Made by a program: the position numbers and the translations under genes. Of a stretch of DNA of 5,869 bases, positions 1-5,865 are shown piece by piece; the stretch's first letter is position 1, and every line of letters starts with the position of its first letter. The notes below the pieces were generated by a model that made no database searches, was not told the DNA's origin, and was given only the letters and a program-made list of their open reading frames with translations. Source of the stretch: Erysipelotrichia bacterium (lineage in GTDB: Bacteria > Bacillota_I > Bacilli_A > Erysipelotrichales > Erysipelotrichaceae); assembly GCA_009916335.1 (NCBI GenBank), contig SAAR01000209.1, positions 1-5,869 on the forward strand, read 5' to 3'.

Positions 1-12
1 ATCTAAAATCAT
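1..12 (-). CDS. Possible 5' end of a downstream gene leaving the window
   Basis: An ATG at 12-10 is followed by three sense codons (M-I-L-D) before the left edge of the window. Only four codons are visible, so nothing can be said about the product. The reason to call it is context: a perfect Bacteroidota-type promoter (62-91) points at it, and a long palindrome (20-66) lies between promoter and ATG, leaving a leader of roughly 45 nt. There is no obvious Shine-Dalgarno sequence, which is common in Bacteroidota. If real, it is transcribed in the same direction as the restriction-modification genes but from its own promoter. A regulator controlling itself through the palindrome would fit, but that is a guess. 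Confidence 0.35.
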
Positions 13-19
13 ACTACTA

Positions 20-66
20 TTTTGTGAACTAAAGGTACGAATATTTCGTACTTACAGTTCACAAAA
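20..66. promoter_or_regulatory. 47-nt near-perfect palindrome, probable operator
   Basis: The two halves are related by symmetry centred on base 43. Outer arms 20-30 and 56-66 pair over 11 bp (TTTTGTGAACT-type arm). Two mismatched positions follow (31-32 against 54-55). Inner arms 33-41 and 45-53 pair over 9 bp, including one G-T pair, around GTACGAA/TTCGTAC with a 3-nt centre. The outer right arm overlaps the -7 box of the minus-strand promoter at 62-69, and the rest covers the expected transcription start. A protein bound here would therefore block that promoter. Neither side carries a T-run in the right orientation, so an intrinsic terminator is unlikely. A dimeric repressor site is the best reading. 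The GTAC-containing inner arms loosely recall sites of some winged-helix regulators, but I cannot name the family. Confidence 0.6.
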
Positions 67-91
67 ATACACATTATTTTGATATAACAAA
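62..91 (-). promoter_or_regulatory. Bacteroidota-type promoter reading leftward
   Basis: On the minus strand TTTG (91-88) is followed by an 18-nt spacer and TATTTTTG (69-62), matching the -33 (TTTG/TTG) and -7 (TAnnTTTG) consensus of the Bacteroidota primary sigma factor. Transcription would start around position 55-57, inside the palindrome at 20-66, and run to the ATG at 12. The -33 element overlaps the right end of a smaller inverted repeat (82-106). Chance matches occur in AT-rich DNA. The correct spacing together with the downstream palindrome and ATG makes this the best promoter in the window. Confidence 0.6.
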
Positions 92-106
92 TAAAAAAAG
101 TTATAT
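82..106. repeat. Short inverted repeat overlapping the -33 box
   Basis: ATATAAC (82-88) and GTTATAT (100-106) form a perfect 7-bp inverted repeat around an A-rich 11-nt loop. It overlaps the -33 element of the promoter at 62-91. It could be a second regulatory site, or simple AT-rich chance symmetry. Confidence 0.35.
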
Positions 107-116
107 TGCTATTTCT

Positions 117-163
117 ATAACATTCCTTTGTGTAGGCTATTTCGTTGTGGTGGAATATGTTAT
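117..163. repeat. Imperfect inverted repeat in the intergenic region
   Basis: ATAACATTCC (117-126) pairs with GGAATATGTTAT (152-163) apart from a 2-nt bulge, enclosing a 25-nt loop that is richer in G than its surroundings. It lies in the gap after the 74-codon ORF. No T-run follows it in either direction, so it is not a convincing terminator. It does not match integron attC core sequences. Confidence 0.35.
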
Positions 164-216
164 CCTTTTATCTATTGTTGTAAATGAAGTTACGAATTAA
201 ATTATCTTTTTTGTCG

Positions 217-230
217 CTTTGCATGCAAAG
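217..230. repeat. Perfect 14-bp palindrome CTTTGCATGCAAAG
   Basis: CTTTGCATGCAAAG is exactly self-complementary. It sits about 20 nt beyond the stop of the 74-codon ORF on the minus strand. Read on the minus strand it is followed by CGACAAAAAA rather than T's, so a rho-independent terminator is not supported. It may be a protein-binding site or a weak 3'-end hairpin. The remainder of 1-249 holds no gene, tRNA or other feature that I can identify beyond those listed. Confidence 0.4.
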
Positions 231-249
231 AAAATACCTTACGAAGAAG

Positions 250-474
250 TTACCTCATTTCAACAAATTCTTCTCTTGTAGTAGTAGTGTCGTAGCCTCC
301 AATTCTTATGTTTGTTTGTTTGCTTATTCCTGTATATCCCAAACTTGAATCTTCATAGCGTTTGAATTTAAACACAGCATCATTCATTTTAGCAGAATTA
401 AAAACACCTAACTTCTCCAAAAGAGAAAAGTCCTTTACCACAGCGAAGGTAGTAAAATAGGAGTTATGGAACAA
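250..474 (-). CDS. Unrecognised small ORF (74 aa) after the methyltransferase-like gene
   Basis: This is a 74-residue open frame that would use a TTG start at 474-472 and end in TAA at 252-250. It is in the same frame as the 311-residue gene: after that gene's TAA (480-478) there is one codon (CGT), then the TTG. It could therefore be a separate small gene, the 3' remnant of a longer protein cut by a stop codon, or a chance open frame in AT-rich DNA. An internal ATG at residue 30 would give 45 residues (MNDAVFKFKRYEDSS...). The C-terminal half, with RYEDSSLGYTG and IRIGGYDTTTTREEF, looks like soluble protein, with no membrane segment or cysteines. I do not recognise a family. The neighbouring 311-residue protein already appears to end where its relatives do, which argues against this being its lost tail. 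Confidence 0.3.
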   Translation of the reverse strand: MFHNSYFTTFAVVKDFSLLEKLGVFNSAKMNDAVFKFKRYEDSSLGYTGISKQTNIRIGGYDTTTTREEFVEMR

Positions 475-477
475 ACG

Positions 478-1413
478 TTAAAATCGATTAGGTTTTAATA
501 TATCAACAAATCTCTTTCTCTTATTCTTCTTCCAATCCATGATTTTTACATAAATACCATTGTGTTTCTTGTCGGTTTTATTTGCACAGCTCTCGCATTC
601 TTGTTCTATTAAATAATCATCTTCTTTGCCAAATAGGGTTTCTTCGCCTCTGATTATTATCTTTTCTGTCTTACAGCTCATAGGGATTACATACTTGAGC
701 CCATCCATTTGAAAGATGTTCCAAACGATAATTTCTGCAATCTCCTTTTGATGCTCTAAACTCGGGTTTTTTTTAAATTTATCTTTGTAATAATCAATAA
801 ACGTATAAAGGAGATTTTCACGAGCTATTAGTAAACTATCTCCTTGCCATTCATAACCGTATGAACTTTGAAAGGCAATTTTTGCCCATTTTATCCATTC
901 ATCTTGAGTGTTGCAGTATTTTGAAACGAAACTTAATTTTTTATCTAAAAATCCCACTCGTTTTTTTAGTGGCAGTAATTCTTGCTTATCAGAAACGGGG
1001 TCATAACGAGATACAATAAAAGGAGCTTCGCCACAAGTGATTTCTAGTTTTAGCAATGAAACATATTCTTGCCAGTTACTTTTTGTAACACGTTTGGTAT
1101 CACAAGCTTCATTCATTAGTTTAACAATACTAAGTGGTGTAAAAACCTCTGCTTTATCGCGGGTTCTTAAAAGTTGCTCTTCCTTGCTTTTTACGGCACG
1201 TGGTTGTATTAATTTTCTATTTTTACCTGTTACCAAATCCGAAGTTATAGGGGCAAATGAAGCAAATTTCTTTCCTTTTTGTTCATACGAATCTGTAGCC
1301 CACAAAATATTATTACCAGTGGTTTTATCTTGCAAAAGAATATTTAACAGATCATCTTTTTTTAAAAGATAATCTTCACGGATGTCTATATTGTTCGAAC
1401 TAATTTCAATCAT
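478..1413 (-). CDS. Methyltransferase-like partner subunit ('restriction endonuclease subunit M' family)
   Basis: This 311-residue soluble protein probably works with the large nuclease-helicase-methyltransferase encoded just upstream. Residues 88-93 (AEVFTP) match motif X of N6-adenine methyltransferases, which contacts SAM. Residues 123-132 (LEITCGEAPF) resemble motif I (normally LEPxCGxGxF). The segment YGYEWQGDSLLIARENLL (185-202), then WNIFQMDGLK (231-240), fits the rest of a Rossmann-like methyltransferase fold. No catalytic NPPY/DPPY motif is present, so it is unlikely to methylate DNA alone. C247, C273 and C276 (CESC at 273-276) with H284 could bind a metal. The tail HNGIYVKIMDW is typical of this family as I remember it. 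The ATG at 1413-1411 is preceded by AAGG about 5 nt away, and the gap to the upstream gene is 20 nt, so the two are surely co-transcribed. An A8 run encodes residues 214-216. The family name is from memory; the role as a helper or SAM-binding subunit is inference. Confidence 0.8.
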   Translation of the reverse strand: MIEISSNNIDIREDYLLKKDDLLNILLQDKTTGNNILWATDSYEQKGKKFASFAPITSDLVTGKNRKLIQPRAVKSKEEQLLRTRDKAEVFTPLSIVKLMNEACDTKRVTKSNWQEYVSLLKLEITCGEAPFIVSRYDPVSDKQELLPLKKRVGFLDKKLSFVSKYCNTQDEWIKWAKIAFQSSYGYEWQGDSLLIARENLLYTFIDYYKDKFKKNPSLEHQKEIAEIIVWNIFQMDGLKYVIPMSCKTEKIIIRGEETLFGKEDDYLIEQECESCANKTDKKHNGIYVKIMDWKKNKRKRFVDILKPNRF

Positions 1414-1433
1414 ATAACCTTAATAATTCGACT
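1414..1433 (-). promoter_or_regulatory. Intercistronic gap with ribosome binding site
   Basis: Only 20 nt separate the TAA of the large gene (1436-1434) from the ATG of the 311-residue gene. On the minus strand the gap contains AAGG about 5 nt before the ATG, a modest Shine-Dalgarno match that supports this start. There is no room for a promoter or terminator, so both genes should share one transcript. Confidence 0.5.
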
Positions 1434-4400
1434 TTATTCGTGGTTATTAATGTAATCAATTTCACTTTGAGTAAAGTTGAAGTTTGAGAATAGTTGATTG
1501 TCAATTTCAGGTATTGGTTTAGTCCAATCAATATCAGAATTGGCAGTGAAATCTAAAAGAGGAATGACAAAACCGAATGTAAAACTTCTGTTTGGTTCGT
1601 TCAAAACCATATAAGCAAAAAACCTTGTTTGTGTATATTTGATAAAATTTTCAACATCAACCTTTTTCTCGGAATTAAATATTAGCATTTTACTTCTTCC
1701 GAACACTTCTTTAGGTTTAAATATTTCAATTATTTCAGATGCTCTAGAAAGTACTTGTTCAATTTTGGGAACTCCAGAAACTAATTTTTGTTTTGGATAC
1801 GCAGAGGGCATAGCAACCTTATATTGGTCGATTAGTTGAATATTTTTTTCAATGGTTAATCGTTCGATATAATACCATTTCGCTCTACCTGATGAGCCAG
1901 ATTTGTCATTTGTTAACAATCTGATTGGATCATTGAAATGCTTTGGTTCTAATGAGTATAATCCTGGATTATTTTCAATAAAGTCACTTTCTATACCAAA
2001 CGTCTTGTTTGAAACATTTTTTTTTATTTTATCGCCTATTAATTTTACTCCTATTGTAAAATCAGGACTTGGTGATAATGTTTCCCATTCATCAATTTTT
2101 ACTTTTCTTGTTTTATCAGAATACATTCGATTAGAATATTCAAAAGTATTGTGGGTTTTAGTCATGTCGCGGTTAACGATTGAAACACCTGCTGAAAGGT
2201 TTACACCTTCCCCAAAAATTGGATTTGGGTTTATATCATTTCGATACCACGCACGTTTGTCGGTTGTTCCTTCAAAAGCATTTATTGAAACTGTGTGACC
2301 ATCACTCAAAATTCGCTTACCAAAACCTTGAAAAGTTTCATTATCATCAAACCAACCACCAAAAGGATAAACTAGTGATGATTTTTTTCCAATAACATCA
2401 GCTGTATTTTGAAATAGATAATATACCCATTTTGAATTTGCTTGTGATTGACTTTCAGTTTTTTCTACAGTTTCCTGATATGGTGGATTGCCGACTACTG
2501 CATCAAATTTCATGTTTTCAGTAAGATTTAAAAGTTCTTGTAATTTTTCTTTGGCTCTGATTTGTTGTGCTTCTAGTGTAATGTCGTGTTGAATAAAATT
2601 CTTGCGAGAAATCTTATTTTCAACATCAAACCCAAAAATGTAAGATTGTGTAATGCCCTGTAAAATAGGTGTAGGAGCCAGTCCATACACTTGGTTTTCT
2701 AAAATATGTTTCAAGCACTCGCTATCACTCTCATATCGTGAACGAGTATTGTTGAATATTTTTTTCACTATCTCGGTGATGTACATGCCCGATTTCATGT
2801 AAAGGTCTATAAAGGTGTTGTCTGTTCTAGTGAATAAACTAGGGTCGTGCTCTTCCAACTTATTAATCATCATCTGTACCACTTTTTTGGGTGTGAAAAT
2901 TTGGTTGGTTTTTTGGTTGGGTATCAACTCAAAAACATCTTCTTCTGCCGTAAAATAGTTGGCTAGCTGATTTTTCTTTAATCTAAATTCTGCAATGGAA
3001 GCATTGAACCTGTATTTATTAAATACGCCTTGAAAGGTTTTTCTTTCTCCGTCTTCTTCGTAATCAAAGCCATCACGCAGTTTATGAAATTCTTCTTTGG
3101 TAATACTAGTGAGTTCAAGGAAATCATTGTCGTCAATTTCTAAATCAAAATTATCAATGGTAATTTCATCTTTCGAATCATTAGCCATGATGAACATAGG
3201 AATGGTACGTGTAAAAGAACGCAATCTATCTCTTATTTCATCTTCTTTGGTTTTCTGAACCTTTTCTACCTTTTCATCTTCTTTTTGTGTGACTTTATTC
3301 GTAACAAAATCCAACTCAATGGTATCAATCAATCTTTGTTTCAGAGCCTCGCTATCCTTTACCTCGGCATTATTAAATTCTTCGGCAAGAGCTTTAACTT
3401 TTTCTTCTATTTGTTTGGTTACCTCCTCGGTCTCGGCTTGGGTTGCTTTATAAACTTCTTTATACTTTGCAATCAGAGGCTCGGCAATCTCTGATACATT
3501 TTCTACTAATTCATCAGCTTGAATTTGTTCGGCATTCAATTCCAATAAATTGTCAACAACTCTTTCGGTATTTGTTTTGAATATTTTTTCCCCAAGAATA
3601 ATTTCCGTGTTTTGATTGATTTCTTTTGTTTTGTTGTTGTTTACAGCTTTGGCATCGTCTAAATCAAGTGTGTTTGTTGATCTCTGAACACGCTTGTTTT
3701 TTTCTACTTGCATTTTATCTAAGATGTCCTCTACTTCCTTAGGGAAATTGAAAACACCTTTCAGGCTGTCATTAAACAGAAGATTCGTCATAAAACGAGC
3801 TTGCACAATCTCTGTAGCAGCCAACGCATTCGGGAATGTTAGCACCTTATTGGCATCTAGTTCAATCATTTCCCCATTTACATCTTCCGAGATTACAGGA
3901 AAGAAGTTCAGAAGTTCTTTGATGTTTTCTTCTCTGTCCTTTTCGGTAATTTCACCTTTTACTGCTTTCGGATTTAAGCCATTAGCAAACTGGTCATAAA
4001 TCTCCAATACACGAGTAGGAGCAAAATCAAAAAGGTAGGCAGATTTTTTAAAGTACAATTCACCATTTCTAAACTCCTTAAAAGGATTTTGGGCTCGAAA
4101 AGCCGCTTGCATATACAGCGAAGGCGTTTTAATATCGGTAAGCATCAAAACGGCTGTCCACTCTTTAACAGTTACACCTGTGGTTAGTTGTCCACAAGAA
4201 AGGGTAATGGTTTTATCATTTTCAGCAATGGCTTTTTTTACCTTTTGAAAAGAAGATTCGTTGGCTTTAAAATCGTTTTCTTCTTCTTCAAAACTTCTAC
4301 CATCTCCTGCTGCAACTATTACTTTATAATCTTTGAAAATAGGGTCTTCTTTAAGTAGTTTTTCCAAAGCTTTTACAGAATCCACTCTATTGCCTACATA

Positions 4401-5681
4401 CCAAAATGTATGTTTTAGTTCTTCTCTCAGTTCAGGTGTAGAGAAAGGATACTTTTTGTTTGTTGAAAGATTCTTTAAAAACTCCTTAACGTCATCTTCG
4501 TGTACAAACTTTTTGTCTTTCGCTCTAAAAAACTCATTCAAGTCAAAAGCATAATCTCTTGTTTCATTGTCAATTTCAATCCCCTCATTTACTTCATCTG
4601 TAATCATTTGTGAAATACGATAAGTAAACAGTTTTAGGTCGGGTAAATCAGTATGTTCTCCTGTTTCTCCTTCTTCAAGCTCTAGCTGTTTGATTTTTTG
4701 TTCATCAAGATATGTCCAATTATAAATGGCTTCTTTAGGAAATTTCTCATTAGCCAATGCTTTGAATGGAGTACCTGATAGATGAAGTGTATGTTTACGT
4801 TTAATTACGTCAAATGCAGCATCAGTTCTACCGGTATCAACTCCTTCGTGTGCTTCGTCAATAATTAATAAGTCCCATTTCAAATCAGCCACCCAGCGTA
4901 ATTTATCGTAATTTCCTCCAAAGTATTTAGAGCCTTTTAAATCTTGCAAAGAAAGAAATGTAATCAGCGGTTTGATTGGTTTTATAGCAATATGCTGCTC
5001 TCTTGTCAGAGTTGCTCTGTTCTTTAATGAAGAAGTCTCTGATATAAAATTATATCCGTCAACAAACATTTCAAAATCATCAAACCAAGAGTTGGCGATG
5101 GCAGGTCTATTGGTTACAATAAGCACTTTGTTAGCACCCAGTCGCTTTGCTAAGTCATAACTTGCAAGGGTTTTACCAAATCGAGGCTTTGCATTCCAAA
5201 GAAATTCTCCTTTTTCATTATTCTGAAAGTATAGAAGTGCTTTTTGTACAGCATCTTTCTGCTCATCTCGCAATACATATTCTATCTTACCCTCATCAGT
5301 TTGTAGGGCAAAGAATCCTCTTTTTCGGAATAAGTCGAATAATTCTTTTGAGTTTTCAGGATTTCCGTTGAAATAAAACCATTCACTGCCTAATTCCGTT
5401 CTTTTTTCAATTCCATTTTTCTCAAGAAATTTATGAAAAGTCTTATCAGTAAAACTCTCTTTATTCCCTTCAAAAAAAGCAGGAGAACTCCATAATTTCA
5501 AGTATTTTTCTTTAAGAGCAGCAGTATTTACTTGTTGCTTTATTCTTTCATCAACATTCTCTTTTTCTGTATATCCAATCTTTTGAGAACCTTCATTCTC
5601 AATACGATTAGGAAGTATGTATGAATATACCTGAGGATATACAATCTTGTATGATTTAATACTTTGTATTTGCTGACTCAT
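1434..5681 (-). CDS. Single-chain GIY-YIG-like nuclease / DEAH helicase / Eco57I-type methyltransferase restriction enzyme
   Basis: A 1415-residue cytoplasmic restriction-modification-like enzyme expected to act on foreign DNA. Residues about 12-105 look like a GIY-YIG-type nuclease domain: VYSYIL (18-23) in the GIY position, KIGYT (34-38) in the YIG position, R46 in ERIKQQ, and EWF (100-102). Residues about 135-535 are a superfamily 2 helicase: motif I PRFGKT (166-171), motif II DEAH (275-278), motif III SGTP (302-305), motif V LTTGVT (499-504), motif VI QAAFRAQ (525-531). Residues about 650-820 are a charged, partly coiled-coil linker. Residues about 925-1070 are N6-adenine methyltransferase-like: motif X QIFTP (927-931), an unusual motif I DLYMKSGMY (959-967), a motif II region VYGLAPTPI without the usual acidic residue, and NPPY at 1065-1068. 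The rest is probably the target-recognition domain. The ATG at 5681 overlaps the preceding stop and follows AGAGAGG. The layout resembles type ISP enzymes (about 1570-1580 residues, Mrr-like nuclease), here with a different nuclease. An A9 run encodes residues 1219-1222. The helicase and NPPY assignments are firm, the GIY-YIG call is fairly firm, and SAM binding is doubtful. Confidence 0.92.
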   Translation of the reverse strand: MSQQIQSIKSYKIVYPQVYSYILPNRIENEGSQKIGYTEKENVDERIKQQVNTAALKEKYLKLWSSPAFFEGNKESFTDKTFHKFLEKNGIEKRTELGSEWFYFNGNPENSKELFDLFRKRGFFALQTDEGKIEYVLRDEQKDAVQKALLYFQNNEKGEFLWNAKPRFGKTLASYDLAKRLGANKVLIVTNRPAIANSWFDDFEMFVDGYNFISETSSLKNRATLTREQHIAIKPIKPLITFLSLQDLKGSKYFGGNYDKLRWVADLKWDLLIIDEAHEGVDTGRTDAAFDVIKRKHTLHLSGTPFKALANEKFPKEAIYNWTYLDEQKIKQLELEEGETGEHTDLPDLKLFTYRISQMITDEVNEGIEIDNETRDYAFDLNEFFRAKDKKFVHEDDVKEFLKNLSTNKKYPFSTPELREELKHTFWYVGNRVDSVKALEKLLKEDPIFKDYKVIVAAGDGRSFEEEENDFKANESSFQKVKKAIAENDKTITLSCGQLTTGVTVKEWTAVLMLTDIKTPSLYMQAAFRAQNPFKEFRNGELYFKKSAYLFDFAPTRVLEIYDQFANGLNPKAVKGEITEKDREENIKELLNFFPVISEDVNGEMIELDANKVLTFPNALAATEIVQARFMTNLLFNDSLKGVFNFPKEVEDILDKMQVEKNKRVQRSTNTLDLDDAKAVNNNKTKEINQNTEIILGEKIFKTNTERVVDNLLELNAEQIQADELVENVSEIAEPLIAKYKEVYKATQAETEEVTKQIEEKVKALAEEFNNAEVKDSEALKQRLIDTIELDFVTNKVTQKEDEKVEKVQKTKEDEIRDRLRSFTRTIPMFIMANDSKDEITIDNFDLEIDDNDFLELTSITKEEFHKLRDGFDYEEDGERKTFQGVFNKYRFNASIAEFRLKKNQLANYFTAEEDVFELIPNQKTNQIFTPKKVVQMMINKLEEHDPSLFTRTDNTFIDLYMKSGMYITEIVKKIFNNTRSRYESDSECLKHILENQVYGLAPTPILQGITQSYIFGFDVENKISRKNFIQHDITLEAQQIRAKEKLQELLNLTENMKFDAVVGNPPYQETVEKTESQSQANSKWVYYLFQNTADVIGKKSSLVYPFGGWFDDNETFQGFGKRILSDGHTVSINAFEGTTDKRAWYRNDINPNPIFGEGVNLSAGVSIVNRDMTKTHNTFEYSNRMYSDKTRKVKIDEWETLSPSPDFTIGVKLIGDKIKKNVSNKTFGIESDFIENNPGLYSLEPKHFNDPIRLLTNDKSGSSGRAKWYYIERLTIEKNIQLIDQYKVAMPSAYPKQKLVSGVPKIEQVLSRASEIIEIFKPKEVFGRSKMLIFNSEKKVDVENFIKYTQTRFFAYMVLNEPNRSFTFGFVIPLLDFTANSDIDWTKPIPEIDNQLFSNFNFTQSEIDYINNHE

Positions 5682-5752
5682 ATCCTCTCTATTTGGTCTT
5701 TAACAAGGTCGAGTATTTCAACTTGACTATCTTTCTTCTCTGCGTTACTCAT
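5678..5752 (-). CDS. 24-codon ORF translationally coupled to the restriction gene
   Basis: On the minus strand an ATG at 5752-5750 opens a 24-codon frame (MSNAEKKDSQVEILDLV...) ending in TGA at 5680-5678. This stop overlaps the ATG of the 1415-residue gene in an ATGA junction, a usual sign of translational coupling. AGAGAG lies about 6 nt before the start. An in-frame TAA at 5809-5807 shows that the frame does not continue far upstream. The peptide is acidic and lysine-rich, with a possible short amphipathic helix and no recognisable family. It might be a leader that sets translation of the large gene, a tiny protein, or the remnant of an upstream gene lost when the neighbouring hairpin element arrived. 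The junction is clear; whether the peptide matters is uncertain. Confidence 0.45.
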   Translation of the reverse strand: MSNAEKKDSQVEILDLVKDQIERI

Positions 5753-5783
5753 AATATGCTCTCTTTTGTTAAGAAAAGCACAT

Positions 5784-5865
5784 AAAAAAACGTGGGCTAA
5801 TTCCCATTACTTGTACCAGAAGCCCGACCAAAGGCAACACTACAAAGTAAAAAGGAACGCCCACG
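5784..5865 (-). terminator. Possible intrinsic terminator formed by the hairpin element and T7
   Basis: Read on the minus strand, the GC-rich stem of the element at 5791-5865 is followed directly by seven T's (5790-5784), the arrangement of a rho-independent terminator. The long loop (about 47 nt) is unusual for one. It would end transcription coming from a gene to the right of the window and so insulate the restriction operon. The operon's own promoter would then have to lie in 5753-5783, where I see no consensus match, or within the element. Confidence 0.35.
5791..5865 (-). repeat. Structured intergenic repeat-like element
   Basis: On the minus strand CGTGGGC (5865-5859) pairs with GCCCACG (5797-5791). 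After an asymmetric internal loop, TTCCT (5857-5853) pairs with GGGAA (5805-5801, with one G-T pair). This leaves a loop of about 47 nt containing GGTCGGGCTT (5829-5820) and TACAAG. The block is distinctly richer in G and C than its neighbours and encodes nothing obvious. The combination of GGGCGTTCC, GGTCGGGCTT and TACAAG enclosed by a GC-rich outer stem resembles, from memory, a family of dispersed intergenic repeats in Bacteroidota genomes. One copy in one window cannot prove that it is repeated. It lies just upstream of the operon and may mark the edge of the inserted module. Confidence 0.5.

Noticed and set aside
117..163. Integron attC-like site
   Set aside because: The arms do not contain the RYYYAAC/GTTRRRY core pair, and no integrase or cassette structure is present.
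217..230. Rho-independent terminator at the end of the operon
   Set aside because: The palindrome has no proper loop, and no T-run follows it on the minus strand.
1..249. Direct-repeat attachment site matching the right end of the window
   Set aside because: No shared repeat was found between the left intergenic region and the right-end element; only an 8-base local repeat (GAAGTTAC at 186 and 246) is present.
767..774. A8 run in the 311-residue gene as a frameshift site
   Set aside because: The reading frame continues through it with conserved family motifs on both sides, and eight A's are common in such AT-rich coding DNA.
1037..1372. 111-codon open frame on the plus strand
   Set aside because: It lies entirely opposite the 311-residue methyltransferase-like gene, which has clear family motifs; its own translation has no recognisable domain and is typical antisense noise.
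1903..2298. 131-codon open frame on the plus strand
   Set aside because: It is antisense to the recognition-domain end of the 1415-residue gene, with no promoter and no recognisable protein family.
3285..3999. Plus-strand open frames of 69 and 101 codons, one rich in Phe/Leu like a membrane protein
   Set aside because: They are antisense to the Lys/Glu-rich linker of the large protein; Lys and Glu codons read backwards give Phe, Leu and Ser, which explains the false membrane look.
5843..5850. Promoter -7 box (TTACTTTG) for the restriction operon
   Set aside because: It has one mismatch to TAnnTTTG, lies inside the hairpin element, and its -33 partner would fall at the window edge, where none is visible.
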